Below, piece by piece: positions 19,887 through 28,981 of a DNA stretch of 35,524 bases; position 1 is the first letter of the stretch, and the number at the start of each line of letters is the position of its first letter. The notes under the pieces are model-generated. The model worked only from the letters and a program-made list of their open reading frames with translations, was not told where the DNA came from and made no database searches. Position numbers and translations under genes: made by a program. Source of the DNA: Eubacterium sp. (lineage in GTDB: Bacteria > Bacillota > Clostridia > Oscillospirales > Acutalibacteraceae); NCBI GenBank assembly GCA_017886765.1, contig JAGHJI010000039.1, positions 1 through 35,524 of the forward strand, written 5' to 3'.

Positions 19887-21299
19887 ATGGAAAAACTGCA
19901 GGAAATTTTAGACTCAGTCAGCAACTTTGTCTGGGGTCCGGTCATGCTTGTACTGCTGGTGGGAACAGGCATATTTTTAACCATAAGGCTCCGATTTCTT
20001 CCCTGGCGCAATCTGCCGTCGGCACTTAAGATGGTATTCAGCCCGGAATCAAGAAAAACAGATAAAGGTGAAGGGGATATATCACCGTTTTCCGCATTAA
20101 TGACAGCGCTTGCCGGAACGATCGGCACCGGAAATATCGTCGGCGTGGCTACGGCGATGATCACCGGCGGTCCCGGCGCTCTGGTATGGATGTGGATTGC
20201 GGCAGCATTCGGTATATCCACAAAATACGCGGAATGTACCCTTGCCATTAAATACAGGGAAACCAATTCCAAGGGTGAGATGTGCGGCGGTCCCATGTAC
20301 ACCATCAAAAACGCGTTCAAACACAAGAAGCCGGCTATTGTGCTTGCCGGAGCATTTGCGGTATTTACGGTTCTTGCATCTTTCGGAATAGGCAATATGT
20401 CACAGGCCAACTCCATCTCCTCTTCCCTTAATGACACATTTTCCATTCCAAACTGGATCACCGGCGTGGTTTTAGCTATTCTAACCGGCGTAATTATATT
20501 CGGCGGAATAAAATCCATATCAAAAGTATCATCCGTCCTTGTACCGGTTATGGCTGTTTTTTATATTGTATTCGGTTTGATCGTGATTTTCTCCAATTAT
20601 AAAAACATTCCGGCAGGACTGGGCACAATCTGGTCCATGGCATTCGGCGGGAAAGCGGTTGCCGGCGGTATCGCCGGAACGATCACGGCTTCTGTTATGG
20701 ACAGCATACGCTACGGTGTATCCAGGGGCGTATTTTCCAATGAAGCGGGTCTGGGTTCCGCCGCCATAACGGCTTCTTCGGTCACAACGGACAGCCATGT
20801 TAAACAAGGTTACATAAATATGTGCGGTACGTTTATTGACACGATTATTGTCTGCTCCATAACCGGGCTTGCCATCGCTTCATCCGGTTTGCTGGGTACC
20901 ACCGACGCCAACGGAAAATTGCTGGACGGAGCGAGTCTTACGCTTGCCGCTTTTGAAAGCGTTTTGGGCAAACCCGGAGCAATCGTTGTTTCCATCGGAA
21001 TACTTCTTTTCGCCTGGTCAACCATACTCGGCTGGGAATACCAAGGAGAAAAAGCGCTGGAATTTCTTTTCAAAAACAGGACCATATGCTATATATACAG
21101 AATTGTTTTTGCCGTAATGGTTTATTTCGGCAGCGTTGCAGCTCTTGATATAGCGTGGTCGTTCTCCGATATTGCCAACGGACTTATGGCTATCCCCAAT
21201 CTTATCTGCCTGCTGGCGCTTTCAGGCAAGCTGGCAAAGGATACCAAAGCGTATCAAAAAGTGCTTAACGAAGAAAAGGCAAAAAAAACAAAAAGTTAA
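19887..21299 (+). CDS. Sodium:alanine/glycine symporter (AGCS family)
   Basis: This is an integral membrane transporter of 470 residues with about ten hydrophobic helices. It takes up alanine or glycine with sodium. Family hallmarks are FVWGPVMLVLLVGTGIFLTI at the start, MTALAGTIGTGNIVGVATAM, GPGALVWMWIAAAFGISTKY, and SRGVFSNEAGLGSAAITAS, the strongly conserved AGCS signature. The last helices contain FAWSTILGWEYQGEKALEFL. ATG 19887 is preferred over ATG 19845 because GGAGAGG lies nine bases before it, and the earlier start overlaps the promoter. It is monocistronic, between two terminators. Whether alanine, glycine or both are carried cannot be told. Confidence 0.93.
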   Translation: MEKLQEILDSVSNFVWGPVMLVLLVGTGIFLTIRLRFLPWRNLPSALKMVFSPESRKTDKGEGDISPFSALMTALAGTIGTGNIVGVATAMITGGPGALVWMWIAAAFGISTKYAECTLAIKYRETNSKGEMCGGPMYTIKNAFKHKKPAIVLAGAFAVFTVLASFGIGNMSQANSISSSLNDTFSIPNWITGVVLAILTGVIIFGGIKSISKVSSVLVPVMAVFYIVFGLIVIFSNYKNIPAGLGTIWSMAFGGKAVAGGIAGTITASVMDSIRYGVSRGVFSNEAGLGSAAITASSVTTDSHVKQGYINMCGTFIDTIIVCSITGLAIASSGLLGTTDANGKLLDGASLTLAAFESVLGKPGAIVVSIGILLFAWSTILGWEYQGEKALEFLFKNRTICYIYRIVFAVMVYFGSVAALDIAWSFSDIANGLMAIPNLICLLALSGKLAKDTKAYQKVLNEEKAKKTKS

Positions 21300-21324
21300 A
21301 AAGCAAAAAAGTTAGAATAATACA

Positions 21325-21355
21325 AAACCGGGCTGCGCAGATCACAGTCCGGTTT
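21325..21355. terminator. Terminator shared by symporter and convergent XRE gene
   Basis: AAACCGG (21325-21331) pairs with CCGGTTT (21349-21355), extended inside by CTG/CAG. TTATTGTT follows on the plus strand and TTTTGTATTATT on the minus strand. The right arm overlaps the stop codon of the convergent regulator. Confidence 0.6.
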
Positions 21356-21734
21356 ATTGTTCATTGTCAAAAAATTTATCCAGATATTCCATCAGCTTTT
21401 TCTTTTCATTAACATCCATAAGTCTGACTCGCAGAAGTATCGCCTGCTCAAAATCAGAAAGCTGATTAAACTTATCATCCATATACCATTTTTCAAATTT
21501 GTCCGGACTGTTTAAAACCTCGTCCTCACCGCTGACGGCACTATCCAAAAGCAAATCAACATTTGTATTATAAAGTCTGGCAAGGGATTGCAGGGTATTG
21601 ATCTTGGGCCTTGTCGTACCGGTTTCATAATAGGCATATGTGCTGCGGTTCATACCGAGCGCGTCAGCGACTTGCTGCTGTGTTAAATTCGATTTTTTTC
21701 TGAAATACTTCAGCCGTTCAGCCAAAACCGTCAA
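21354..21734 (-). CDS. XRE-family HTH regulator with C-terminal extension
   Basis: The product has 126 residues if translation starts at TTG 21734. That start is chosen because AAAGGGAGGG ends six bases before it; the upstream in-frame codons read into the promoter. The N-terminal Cro/C1 domain is textbook: LTQQQVADALGMNRSTYAYY at about 17-36, with TTRPKINTLQSLARLYN behind it. After residue 70 comes a charged tail (SPDKFEKWYMDDKFNQLSDF) ending in a predicted helix. This layout is common in clostridial repressors of unknown target. It is divergent from the secreted glucosaminidase at 21923 with the promoters 53 bp apart, so it may control that gene; this is inferred only. Confidence 0.85.
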   Translation of the reverse strand: MTVLAERLKYFRKKSNLTQQQVADALGMNRSTYAYYETGTTRPKINTLQSLARLYNTNVDLLLDSAVSGEDEVLNSPDKFEKWYMDDKFNQLSDFEQAILLRVRLMDVNEKKKLMEYLDKFFDNEQ

Positions 21735-21777
21735 AACAATCCCTCCCTTTCTTATAACATCCATTGAATATATAGAT

Positions 21778-21806
21778 AGTATATACAAATTCAAATAAAA
21801 AGTCAA
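21778..21806 (-). promoter_or_regulatory. Sigma-A promoter for the XRE regulator
   Basis: On the minus strand TTGACT (21801-21806) precedes TATACT (21778-21783) with a 17-bp spacer. TATATA-GATAG-TATATA overlaps the -10 box and could be the regulator's own binding site. Confidence 0.7.
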
Positions 21807-21858
21807 TCTAAAACACATTTTGTCGGTTTATAAAAAATATTACAAATCGTATTATAAA

Positions 21859-21887
21859 TTGACATTTATATTACAAAATGTTACAAT
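21859..21887 (+). promoter_or_regulatory. Sigma-A promoter for the glucosaminidase gene
   Basis: A perfect TTGACA (21859-21864) is followed after 17 bp by TACAAT (21882-21887). TGT just before the -10 box adds an extended -10 element. The leader is about 30 bases long. Confidence 0.8.
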
Positions 21888-21922
21888 ATATCTTGCTAAG
21901 TAAATCTAAGGGGGATTTATCG

Positions 21923-24112
21923 GTGAAAAAAAGCATATCCGTATTATTATCTCTGGTTCTGATAATCAATATTTTTGCGGTTTTTTCAGCAACTGAAATC
22001 ATAGATGTTCAGGCAGCTGATTATGCCGCCGAATTAAGGAGCAAGGGTTTTCCGGAAAGTTATATTGACTCTCTGGTTGCTCTTCAAAAGAAATATCCCA
22101 ACTGGATATTTGAACCGCTTAATACAAATCTTGATTTTCAGACCGCGGTCAACGGAGAAAGAAAAAATCATTCTCAGCAGCTTATCCAAAAAGCATCAGG
22201 GACAAGCACCTCCATGTATTGTAGTTGCTCAAAATGTAAAAAGAACGGCAATTATGTAATTCAGGAAGCAAGCAACTGGGTGTCCGCGTCTGAAAAAGCC
22301 GTTAAATACTATATGGACCCGAGAAACTTCCTTGACGAAGAAGGTATCTTCCAATTTGAATCCACTGCTTACGACGGTACGCAGACAAAGGCCGGAGTAG
22401 AGTCCATTCTCAAAGGCACATGGATGTATAATACTGAAATCTCTTATTATAATACCTCTGGAAAATATGTAACGCTTAAATCTAAAATCAAATATTCCGA
22501 TTCGATTATGAGTTCCGCAAGAGAAAGCGGTATGAGCGCATACTATCTCGCCTCAAAAATCCGCCAGGAAAACGGAGGCTCCAAGGCTTCCGCAACGGCG
22601 GTAAAAGGTACTGCCAGTCCTTTCCAGGGGATTTTCAATTATTACAATATCGGCGCGAATTCGGGCGCCTATGACGGCCTGGCATGGGCAGCCGGTTACC
22701 TTAGGACAAGCAAAGCGGCCACCCTTTATTCTTCATATAACAGTTCAACCGGAAAGGTCGGCGGAACAAAAACATCCCTTAAATCTGGACAGAATATGAC
22801 CTGGATGGCAAACTGCGGAAAGTATTATCGCGTAAGACTCTATGCTGAAATCGGCGGCAAATACGTAGCCGGAAGAACAGGCTATATCCTCAAAAGCGAT
22901 TTAAGGACAACCTATACCGGCACTGGCGGTTCCGGCTGGGGCAGACCGTGGTATTCACCACACCTTTCTATCAAATACGGCGCCAGATATATCGCACAAA
23001 ATTATAAAACCCAATTCACCGGCTATCTTCAAAAATTCAATGTAAATCCGGACTCAGACACCCTTTACTCCCACGAATATATGGCAAATGTTGCCGCGGC
23101 GGCATCCGAATCAAAAACTACATATAATGCATATAAAAGCGCAGGAATACTTGGAATCACAAAAACTTTCTCAATCCCCGTATTTAAAAATATGCCAAAT
23201 GATAATACAAGTTCCGGTTCAAATTCAGGCTCAAGCAGCTCTTCATCGGAAAAAAGAAATACTCTTCCCTGCATAACCGGCCTTAAGGCTACGGGCAGCG
23301 ACACACAGCGTATTTACCTTACATGGAACAAGATCTCAGGCGTATCCGGATACTATATTGACATAATGAAAAACGGAAAATATGTCAGATACGGCTCAAC
23401 TACCTCCAATAAATTTACAGTAAGTGGACTGAACAGTTTTCAAGAATATACTTTCAGGGTTAAAGCGTATAAAAAAATGTCCGGCACAACATATTACGGA
23501 AAATACTGGAAAGGTATTACTTACGGAACAAGAGCCGCAAGAGTAAGCAAATTCCGCTCCACCGGCAGCAACAACGGCGCAATTTATCTTGCCTGGAATA
23601 AAAACGCAAGAGCTACCGGATATAAAGTGTTCAAGTATAATCCGACATCAAAAAAATATGTGCTTTATAAAGATATAAAAGGAGCAAAAAATACAACACT
23701 GAAAGTAAGCGGTCTTAAAAACAATACAAAGTATCTGTTTAAGATTTACGCCTACTACAAAGGCAATAACGGAACATACAACGGCTATTGCAGCAACGCT
23801 ATATCAGCGTCCACAAAGCTTAATATGGTAACTATGAACAGCGTTACTTCAAAAAGCAAAAAGCGCATAACGGTGAAATGGAATAAAGCATGGTATTCCT
23901 GCACCGGTTATCAGGTCATGTGGTCCACCACAAAGAACTTCTCAAGCAACTATTTATCAGTGTATGTCAAGGGTCATAACTCCTTATCAACCACTTTAAA
24001 AACTGCGCAAAGCGGCAGAAACTATTATGTGCGCACAAGAGTCTACACGCAGAAAAATAATAAAAAGACCTACGGCTCCTGGAGCGCGGTCAAAACGGTT
24101 AAAGTCAAATAA
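21923..24112 (+). CDS. Secreted endo-beta-N-acetylglucosaminidase with three fibronectin III-like repeats
   Basis: The protein has 729 residues, starting at GTG 21923 behind AAGGGGGA. A signal peptide (KK, hydrophobic core, cut near VQA at 31) exports it. Residues about 33-420 resemble LytD-type glucosaminidases (COG4193). Visible pieces are GFPESYIDSLVALQKKYPNW, YYMDPRNFLDEEGIFQFES and the putative catalytic stretch YYLASKIRQENGG with its glutamate. IFNYYNIGANSGAYDGLAWA and WYSPHLSIKYGARYIAQNY follow. A serine-rich linker leads to three fibronectin III-like repeats, each with an ITWNK/YLAWNK strand and a YTFRVKAY or YLFKIYAY strand. It probably cleaves peptidoglycan glycan chains at the cell surface. 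No transmembrane or sortase anchor is seen. Confidence 0.88.
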   Translation: MKKSISVLLSLVLIINIFAVFSATEIIDVQAADYAAELRSKGFPESYIDSLVALQKKYPNWIFEPLNTNLDFQTAVNGERKNHSQQLIQKASGTSTSMYCSCSKCKKNGNYVIQEASNWVSASEKAVKYYMDPRNFLDEEGIFQFESTAYDGTQTKAGVESILKGTWMYNTEISYYNTSGKYVTLKSKIKYSDSIMSSARESGMSAYYLASKIRQENGGSKASATAVKGTASPFQGIFNYYNIGANSGAYDGLAWAAGYLRTSKAATLYSSYNSSTGKVGGTKTSLKSGQNMTWMANCGKYYRVRLYAEIGGKYVAGRTGYILKSDLRTTYTGTGGSGWGRPWYSPHLSIKYGARYIAQNYKTQFTGYLQKFNVNPDSDTLYSHEYMANVAAAASESKTTYNAYKSAGILGITKTFSIPVFKNMPNDNTSSGSNSGSSSSSSEKRNTLPCITGLKATGSDTQRIYLTWNKISGVSGYYIDIMKNGKYVRYGSTTSNKFTVSGLNSFQEYTFRVKAYKKMSGTTYYGKYWKGITYGTRAARVSKFRSTGSNNGAIYLAWNKNARATGYKVFKYNPTSKKYVLYKDIKGAKNTTLKVSGLKNNTKYLFKIYAYYKGNNGTYNGYCSNAISASTKLNMVTMNSVTSKSKKRITVKWNKAWYSCTGYQVMWSTTKNFSSNYLSVYVKGHNSLSTTLKTAQSGRNYYVRTRVYTQKNNKKTYGSWSAVKTVKVK

Positions 24113-24132
24113 ATATAATATTATCCGTAAAC

Positions 24133-24165
24133 ACAAAACCCGATGCTAAAAGCATCGGGTTTTGT
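24133..24165. terminator. Bidirectional terminator between glucosaminidase and arabinofuranosidase genes
   Basis: A perfect 15-bp stem (24133-24147 with 24151-24165) around AAA, containing CCCGATGCT/AGCATCGGG flanked by AAAA and TTTT tracts. It lies between two convergent stop codons and works in both directions. Confidence 0.9.
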
Positions 24166-24177
24166 CATATTATACAC

Positions 24178-25692
<1,515 letters not shown>

Positions 25693-26295
25693 TTATAAAG
25701 GTTTAAAAGCGTCCGCACCGTGCTTGCATACCGGACAGATAAAATCTTCAGGCAGTTCGTCGCCCTCGTAAACATAGCCGCAAATCTGGCAGACATAGCC
25801 CTTCTTCTTTTCCGGCTGGGGCTTTGGTTTGATATGGTCAAAATAATACTGATATGTTACAGATTTTTCATCAGAAAGGGTCTGCGCTTCCGTCACCTCT
25901 GCGATAAACAGCGTATGCGTACCGCAGTCCACCTCATCTACTACCCTGCCTGATATAAGCGCGTTCGAAAAGCTGGATAGGTATACCACACCGTTTTCAC
26001 TTCTCGGCATACTGTCTCCTGCTATCTTGTCCGTGTCTCTGCCGCTTTTGAAGCCGTAGTGCTGAAATACAGAAAACGGCACACTTTGGGTTAAAACAGA
26101 AACATTGAACACACCGGTCTTTTTGATCATATCGTGGGTATAATTGTTCTTATTGACCGTAACGGAGATTTTAAACGGTGTATCCGTAATCTGCTGCACG
26201 GTATTTATAATGCAGCCGTTGTCCTTTTCACCGTCTCGTGCAGTCAATACGAAAAGGCCGTAACTCAGTTTAAAGGCCGCTGTTTTTTCAATCAT
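25693..26295 (-). CDS. Flavin reductase-like protein fused to rubredoxin (high-molecular-weight rubredoxin type)
   Basis: The product has 200 residues in two parts. Residues 1-150 form a flavin reductase-like FMN-binding split barrel (LSYGLFVLTARDGEKDNGCI, VFNVSVLTQ, DCGTHTLFIAEVTEA). Residues 165-200 are a complete rubredoxin with iron ligands C169-x2-C172 and C187-x2-C190. This fusion is known as high-molecular-weight rubredoxin in acetogens and clostridia, where it passes electrons from NAD(P)H to oxygen- or peroxide-reducing flavodiiron proteins. ATG 26295 is used with AAGGTGA before it; an in-frame GTG at 26304 lies inside that ribosome site. The start overlaps the transporter stop by 8 bp, so the two are translationally coupled. 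A role in oxygen defence is inferred from the family. Confidence 0.9.
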   Translation of the reverse strand: MIEKTAAFKLSYGLFVLTARDGEKDNGCIINTVQQITDTPFKISVTVNKNNYTHDMIKKTGVFNVSVLTQSVPFSVFQHYGFKSGRDTDKIAGDSMPRSENGVVYLSSFSNALISGRVVDEVDCGTHTLFIAEVTEAQTLSDEKSVTYQYYFDHIKPKPQPEKKKGYVCQICGYVYEGDELPEDFICPVCKHGADAFKPL

Positions 26296-27247
26296 TATAA
26301 TCACCTTTCACTTTCTTTTTATAATGAACAATAATAATTCCTATACAAACGAGCAAGAGAGCGCTAACCGTTCTGATTCCGCTATCCGCCAAATTTTCAC
26401 CAAGGAACACCGCGGAAAATATACAGCCGAAAACGGGCGTCATAAAACCGAATACAGCAACTCTGGAAACATCGTTATATTTAAGTAAAATGCCCCAGAG
26501 CGTAAACGCCGCCGCTGACAGAAACGCAAGGTACAGAAGCAATAAAACGCCCTTTATTCCGATACCGAAATTCAACCTGCCGCCGGTAACCAATCCGAAC
26601 ACGATCATAACCGCGCCGCCGAGGGTGAACTGATAGCCGCTGAGGGTAACGGTATTCTCGTTTTGCGAAAAGCGTTTTATAAGTACGGAAGACACGGCGT
26701 AGGATATGGACGACAGTAAAATCATTCCCTCGCCGGAAAAAGTCATCCTGCCATCCACCGACGAACCTGCAAGATTGATGATTACCGTTCCCGCAAAGCC
26801 TACAATGCATCCTATCATTTTCTTCAGGTCAAGCTTTTCCTGTCTGAACAGACAGGATATAATGACTGCGAAAAACACACTGGTACTGTTTATAACAGAA
26901 CTTTTCGTGCCCGTGGTATGGGCAAGTCCTATGTAAAAAAAGGTATATTGCAATATCGTCTGAAACAGCGCCAGCAAACATATGCGGGAAAGATTTTCAC
27001 GCCTCGGTATCAAAACTTTTCTGGAAAACAGACTGCCGAAAATGATGACCAACACACCTGCAAGAGCAAATCGTATCCCCGCAAACAAAAGCTGAGTCGG
27101 GGTATCACCGGCGTTTATATCAAACAGTTCATACCCGATTTTGATAAACGGAAAAGCACTGCCCCACAACGCGCAGCATATCATCGCCGCAAAGCATAAA
27201 ATCACAGGGGTTCTTAAAACCTTTTCCGGGTTGAAATTACGTGCCAT
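26288..27247 (-). CDS. EamA/DMT-superfamily transporter
   Basis: The product has 319 residues with about ten hydrophobic helices arranged as two EamA repeats. Repeat one holds CALWGSAFPFIKIGYELF, FAGIRFALAGVLVIIFGSLF, and QTILQYTFFYIGLAHTTGTK with SSVINSTSVFFAVIIS. Repeat two holds GEGMILLSSISYAVSSVLIK and FMTPVFGCIFSAVFLGENL. These are the GSAF and R-F patterns of drug/metabolite exporters. The substrate is unknown; such proteins export amino acids or other metabolites. ATG 27247 directly follows the dut stop codon (TAAATG, no gap) and no ribosome site is seen, so it must be translated by ribosomes finishing dut. It overlaps the next gene by 8 bp. Confidence 0.9.
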   Translation of the reverse strand: MARNFNPEKVLRTPVILCFAAMICCALWGSAFPFIKIGYELFDINAGDTPTQLLFAGIRFALAGVLVIIFGSLFSRKVLIPRRENLSRICLLALFQTILQYTFFYIGLAHTTGTKSSVINSTSVFFAVIISCLFRQEKLDLKKMIGCIVGFAGTVIINLAGSSVDGRMTFSGEGMILLSSISYAVSSVLIKRFSQNENTVTLSGYQFTLGGAVMIVFGLVTGGRLNFGIGIKGVLLLLYLAFLSAAAFTLWGILLKYNDVSRVAVFGFMTPVFGCIFSAVFLGENLADSGIRTVSALLLVCIGIIIVHYKKKVKGDYND

Positions 27248-27757
27248 TTATTTTGTTGTTGAGCCGAATCCGCCGTCTCTTACTCCGTCGGTATCATCGT
27301 CAACCGTTATACCGAACTGCGTAAATATACCCTGTGAAAATCCATCTCCTGCGGCAACATCGGCGCTGTGTCCTTCATCATGAGCATCGCAACTAATCTT
27401 GATCATAATATGACCCTCATTGGAGGAATTATAATAATCCGAATCGATAATTCCCACCGTATTGTCAAGCTGGCATCTGTGCTTGAAGCCAAGCCCGGAA
27501 CGCGGATAAATAGAAAGCACCCATCCCTCTTCGATCTTACAGCGTATTCCGGTAGGAACGAGCGTTGACTTGTCCTTATAAAACGTTATATCAGCAGGCG
27601 CGTAAAAGTCATATCCCGCAGAGCCTGTTGTCGCCCTCTTGGGCAGCTTTATACTGTCATATACCGCCCTGACATCCGTCGTTTGCGGAAAATTTTTCAT
27701 CCAGTCCTTTTCAAACTGTTCAAAGGATACTTTTTCAAATTTTGCTATTTTATTCAT
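27248..27757 (-). CDS. dut: Deoxyuridine triphosphate nucleotidohydrolase
   Basis: dUTPase hydrolyses dUTP to dUMP and pyrophosphate, keeping uracil out of DNA and feeding dTMP synthesis. All five motifs of the trimeric family are present in 169 residues: TGSAGYDFYA, PRSGLG, DNTVGIIDSDYYN with the catalytic aspartate, GDGFSQGIF, and the C-terminal arm RDGGFGSTTK. An extra N-terminal stretch of about 40 residues (EKVSFEQFEKDWMKNFPQTT) precedes motif 1, and motif 3 carries a small insertion (NSSNEGHIMI), as in some phage and clostridial forms. ATG 27757 follows GGGAGAGC. It heads the minus-strand run with the EamA transporter. No other phage gene is near. Confidence 0.95.
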   Translation of the reverse strand: MNKIAKFEKVSFEQFEKDWMKNFPQTTDVRAVYDSIKLPKRATTGSAGYDFYAPADITFYKDKSTLVPTGIRCKIEEGWVLSIYPRSGLGFKHRCQLDNTVGIIDSDYYNSSNEGHIMIKISCDAHDEGHSADVAAGDGFSQGIFTQFGITVDDDTDGVRDGGFGSTTK

Positions 27758-27793
27758 AATGCTCTCCCATAAATCATTTTATGAAATTATATT

Positions 27794-27822
27794 ATCATAT
27801 ATAAAATCATAAAACAATCCAA
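27794..27822 (-). promoter_or_regulatory. Candidate promoter for the dut operon
   Basis: On the minus strand TTGGAT (27817-27822) is followed after 17 bp by TATGAT (27794-27799). Overlapping alternatives exist because the gap is very AT-rich, so the exact pair is uncertain. Confidence 0.5.
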
Positions 27823-27827
27823 TACGC

Positions 27828-27897
27828 AAATAAAAATAAAAAATTAAAGCAAGCGAGAATAATCTGTACTATGTTTTATAGGATTATTCCCCTTGCT
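27828..27897 (-). terminator. Terminator after mazF
   Basis: On the minus strand AGCAAG...GAATAATC pairs with GATTATTC...CTTGCT (ends at 27848-27853 and 27892-27897), followed by TTAATTTTTTATTTTTATTT. It starts 13 bp after the mazF stop and separates mazF from dut. Confidence 0.7.
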
Positions 27898-27909
27898 CAT
27901 ATTTATAAA

Positions 27910-28251
27910 TCATAGTCCGAAACTTACGCTGAGCGCCTGATTTACCTTTCCCATATCTCCGTTATCAAGGCTTCCCATTTTTTCCTTCAGCCTTCGTTTG
28001 TCAATGGTGCGGACCTGCTCCAGCAGTACGATACTGTCCTTTGCCAGTCCGCAGTTTCTGGCGTCCACTTCAATATGCGTGGGCAGATTGTTTTTATCCT
28101 TTTGAGAAGTTATGGCGGCGGCAATGACAGTGGGAGAAAATTTATTGCCGACGTCATTCTGAACAATTAAAACGGGTCTTACTCCGCCCTGCTCGGAGCC
28201 GACAACGGGACTTAAATCGGCGTAATAAATTTCGCCTCGTTTGATTATCAA
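27910..28251 (-). CDS. mazF: MazF/PemK-family mRNA interferase without a visible antitoxin
   Basis: The product has 113 residues, close to Bacillus NdoA. Family features are RGEIYYADLSPVVGSEQGGV followed by RPVLIVQNDVGNKFSPTVIA, then the loop AITSQKDKNNLPTHIEV, and DSIVLLEQVRTIDKRRLKEK. MazF toxins cut single-stranded mRNA at short specific sites. The start is TTG 28251 after AAGGTGA; no ATG is available. An antitoxin gene (mazE/ndoAI) usually lies directly upstream. Here the 279 bp before the gene hold no antitoxin-like frame, only a hairpin leader and the divergent cotJ genes. Either the antitoxin is elsewhere or expression is restrained by the rare start and leader. Transcription ends at a terminator before dut. 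Confidence 0.92.
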   Translation of the reverse strand: MIIKRGEIYYADLSPVVGSEQGGVRPVLIVQNDVGNKFSPTVIAAAITSQKDKNNLPTHIEVDARNCGLAKDSIVLLEQVRTIDKRRLKEKMGSLDNGDMGKVNQALSVSFGL

Positions 28252-28283
28252 TTAAATCACCTTCATAAAATTCTTACATCTTT

Positions 28284-28318
28284 CGGCGCCTTTCACAATA
28301 CATACAGGAAAAGCGCCG
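28284..28318 (-). promoter_or_regulatory. Stable hairpin in the mazF leader
   Basis: On the minus strand CGGCGCTTTTC pairs with GAAAGGCGCCG, an 11-bp stem with one G-U pair and a 13-base loop (arms 28308-28318 and 28284-28294). It lies 33 bp before the TTG start, within the expected 5' untranslated region, and has no T-run behind it. A control hairpin or protein-binding site is inferred. Confidence 0.5.
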
Positions 28319-28390
28319 TATCTTCAAAAATAGCATTGCCATATTTTATCCGTCCTATACCATTATATGTTAATTATTTTTATTGGTATT

Positions 28391-28419
28391 TTGTCAAATA
28401 ACAAAATTTTACATATTAT
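28391..28419 (+). promoter_or_regulatory. Candidate promoter for cotJA-cotJB
   Basis: TTGTCA (28391-28396) and TATTAT (28414-28419) are 17 bp apart. The fit is to a vegetative promoter, whereas cotJ genes are normally read by mother-cell sigma-E, so it may be chance or a secondary promoter. Confidence 0.35.
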
Positions 28420-28431
28420 GAAATAGCATAA

Positions 28432-28448
28432 AGCATATCTTGTATGCT
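28432..28448. repeat. AGCATA/TATGCT inverted repeat upstream of cotJA
   Basis: AGCATA (28432-28437) and TATGCT (28443-28448) flank TCTTG. Further AGCAT copies occur at 28425 and 28450. The cluster resembles a regulator-binding site in the cotJA upstream region. Confidence 0.35.
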
Positions 28449-28472
28449 AAGCATGAGATTTAAATACAAAAT

Positions 28473-28492
28473 CGCCTAAATCGTTTTAGGCG
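28473..28492. promoter_or_regulatory. Short perfect hairpin just upstream of cotJA
   Basis: CGCCTAAA (28473-28480) and TTTAGGCG (28485-28492) form an 8-bp stem with the loop TCGT, 38 bp before the cotJA start. It could shape the cotJ leader. On the minus strand it is followed by ATTTTGTATTT and could instead act as a terminator. Confidence 0.4.
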
Positions 28493-28530
28493 CTATTGCT
28501 CTTGCTTATGTAAAACGAAAGGAGATTATT

Positions 28531-28737
28531 ATGGATAATTATGTTGATCTTTTTAAGCCGAGCTTTTTGAAAAAGGATAAACGTCCCGCGCTTCCGGAGG
28601 ACGCGTCTGTCACGATGGCGTATGTTCCCCTTCAGCTTGAGATTGTGACATATGATAATGATAAAGGGCTTGATAACGGAACGATATTCCCGGCTCTTAA
28701 CAAACCGTTTATGGGAAGGATGGTTAAGCGCTCATGA
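28531..28737 (+). CDS. cotJA: Spore coat-associated protein CotJA
   Basis: The product has 68 residues. The CotJA core is visible as VTMAYVPLQLEIVTYDNDKG, then LDNGTIFPALNKPFMG, matching the family pattern of AYVP followed by a GT-FP-L-KPF-G tail. CotJA is a small spore coat protein made in the mother cell in Bacillus and clostridia. ATG 28531 follows AAAGGAG. The stop overlaps the start of cotJB as ATGA, so the two are translationally coupled. Its presence argues that the organism forms spores or descends from one that does. Confidence 0.85.
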   Translation: MDNYVDLFKPSFLKKDKRPALPEDASVTMAYVPLQLEIVTYDNDKGLDNGTIFPALNKPFMGRMVKRS

Positions 28738-28979
28738 ATAAAGCTAAATTGTTAAGAAGAGTAAGCTCGCTTGCTTTTTCCATGCAGGAATTCAGACTTT
28801 TCCTTGACACACATCCCGACGACGCAGACGCTCAGCAACTTTTCAACACCTATCAGAAAAAGTATGAGGCGGCTAAGGAAGAATATGAAAAGCAGTTCGG
28901 TCCCCTTACTCTTAACGGTTATAACACCGACGAATGGCTCAAGGACCCATGGCCCTGGGATAACGCAGATAACGGATAA
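28734..28979 (+). CDS. cotJB: Spore coat protein CotJB
   Basis: The product has 81 residues and the CotJB arrangement: RVSSLAFSMQEFRLFLDTHP, then a helical stretch EAAKEEYEKQFGPL, ending in DEWLKDPWPWD. The last motif, with two tryptophans and PWPW, is the family signature. In Bacillus subtilis cotJA and cotJB are followed by cotJC, a manganese-catalase-like protein. Here a terminator follows at once and no cotJC is found in the window. CotJB overlaps cotJA by 4 bp. Confidence 0.88.
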   Translation: MNKAKLLRRVSSLAFSMQEFRLFLDTHPDDADAQQLFNTYQKKYEAAKEEYEKQFGPLTLNGYNTDEWLKDPWPWDNADNG

Positions 28980-28981
28980 TA

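Noticed and set aside
23200-24112. DNA-level tandem repeats in the fibronectin-like region
   Set aside because: The repeats are similar only in protein pattern; the DNA is too diverged to call a tandem repeat or array.
27248-27757. Prophage remnant suggested by dut
   Set aside because: No integrase, structural or lysis gene is near; dut is in an operon with metabolic genes.
28363-28396. TTGACA and TATAAT on the minus strand upstream of mazF
   Set aside because: The two perfect hexamers are 24 bp apart, too far for a sigma-A promoter, so I did not list them as a pair.
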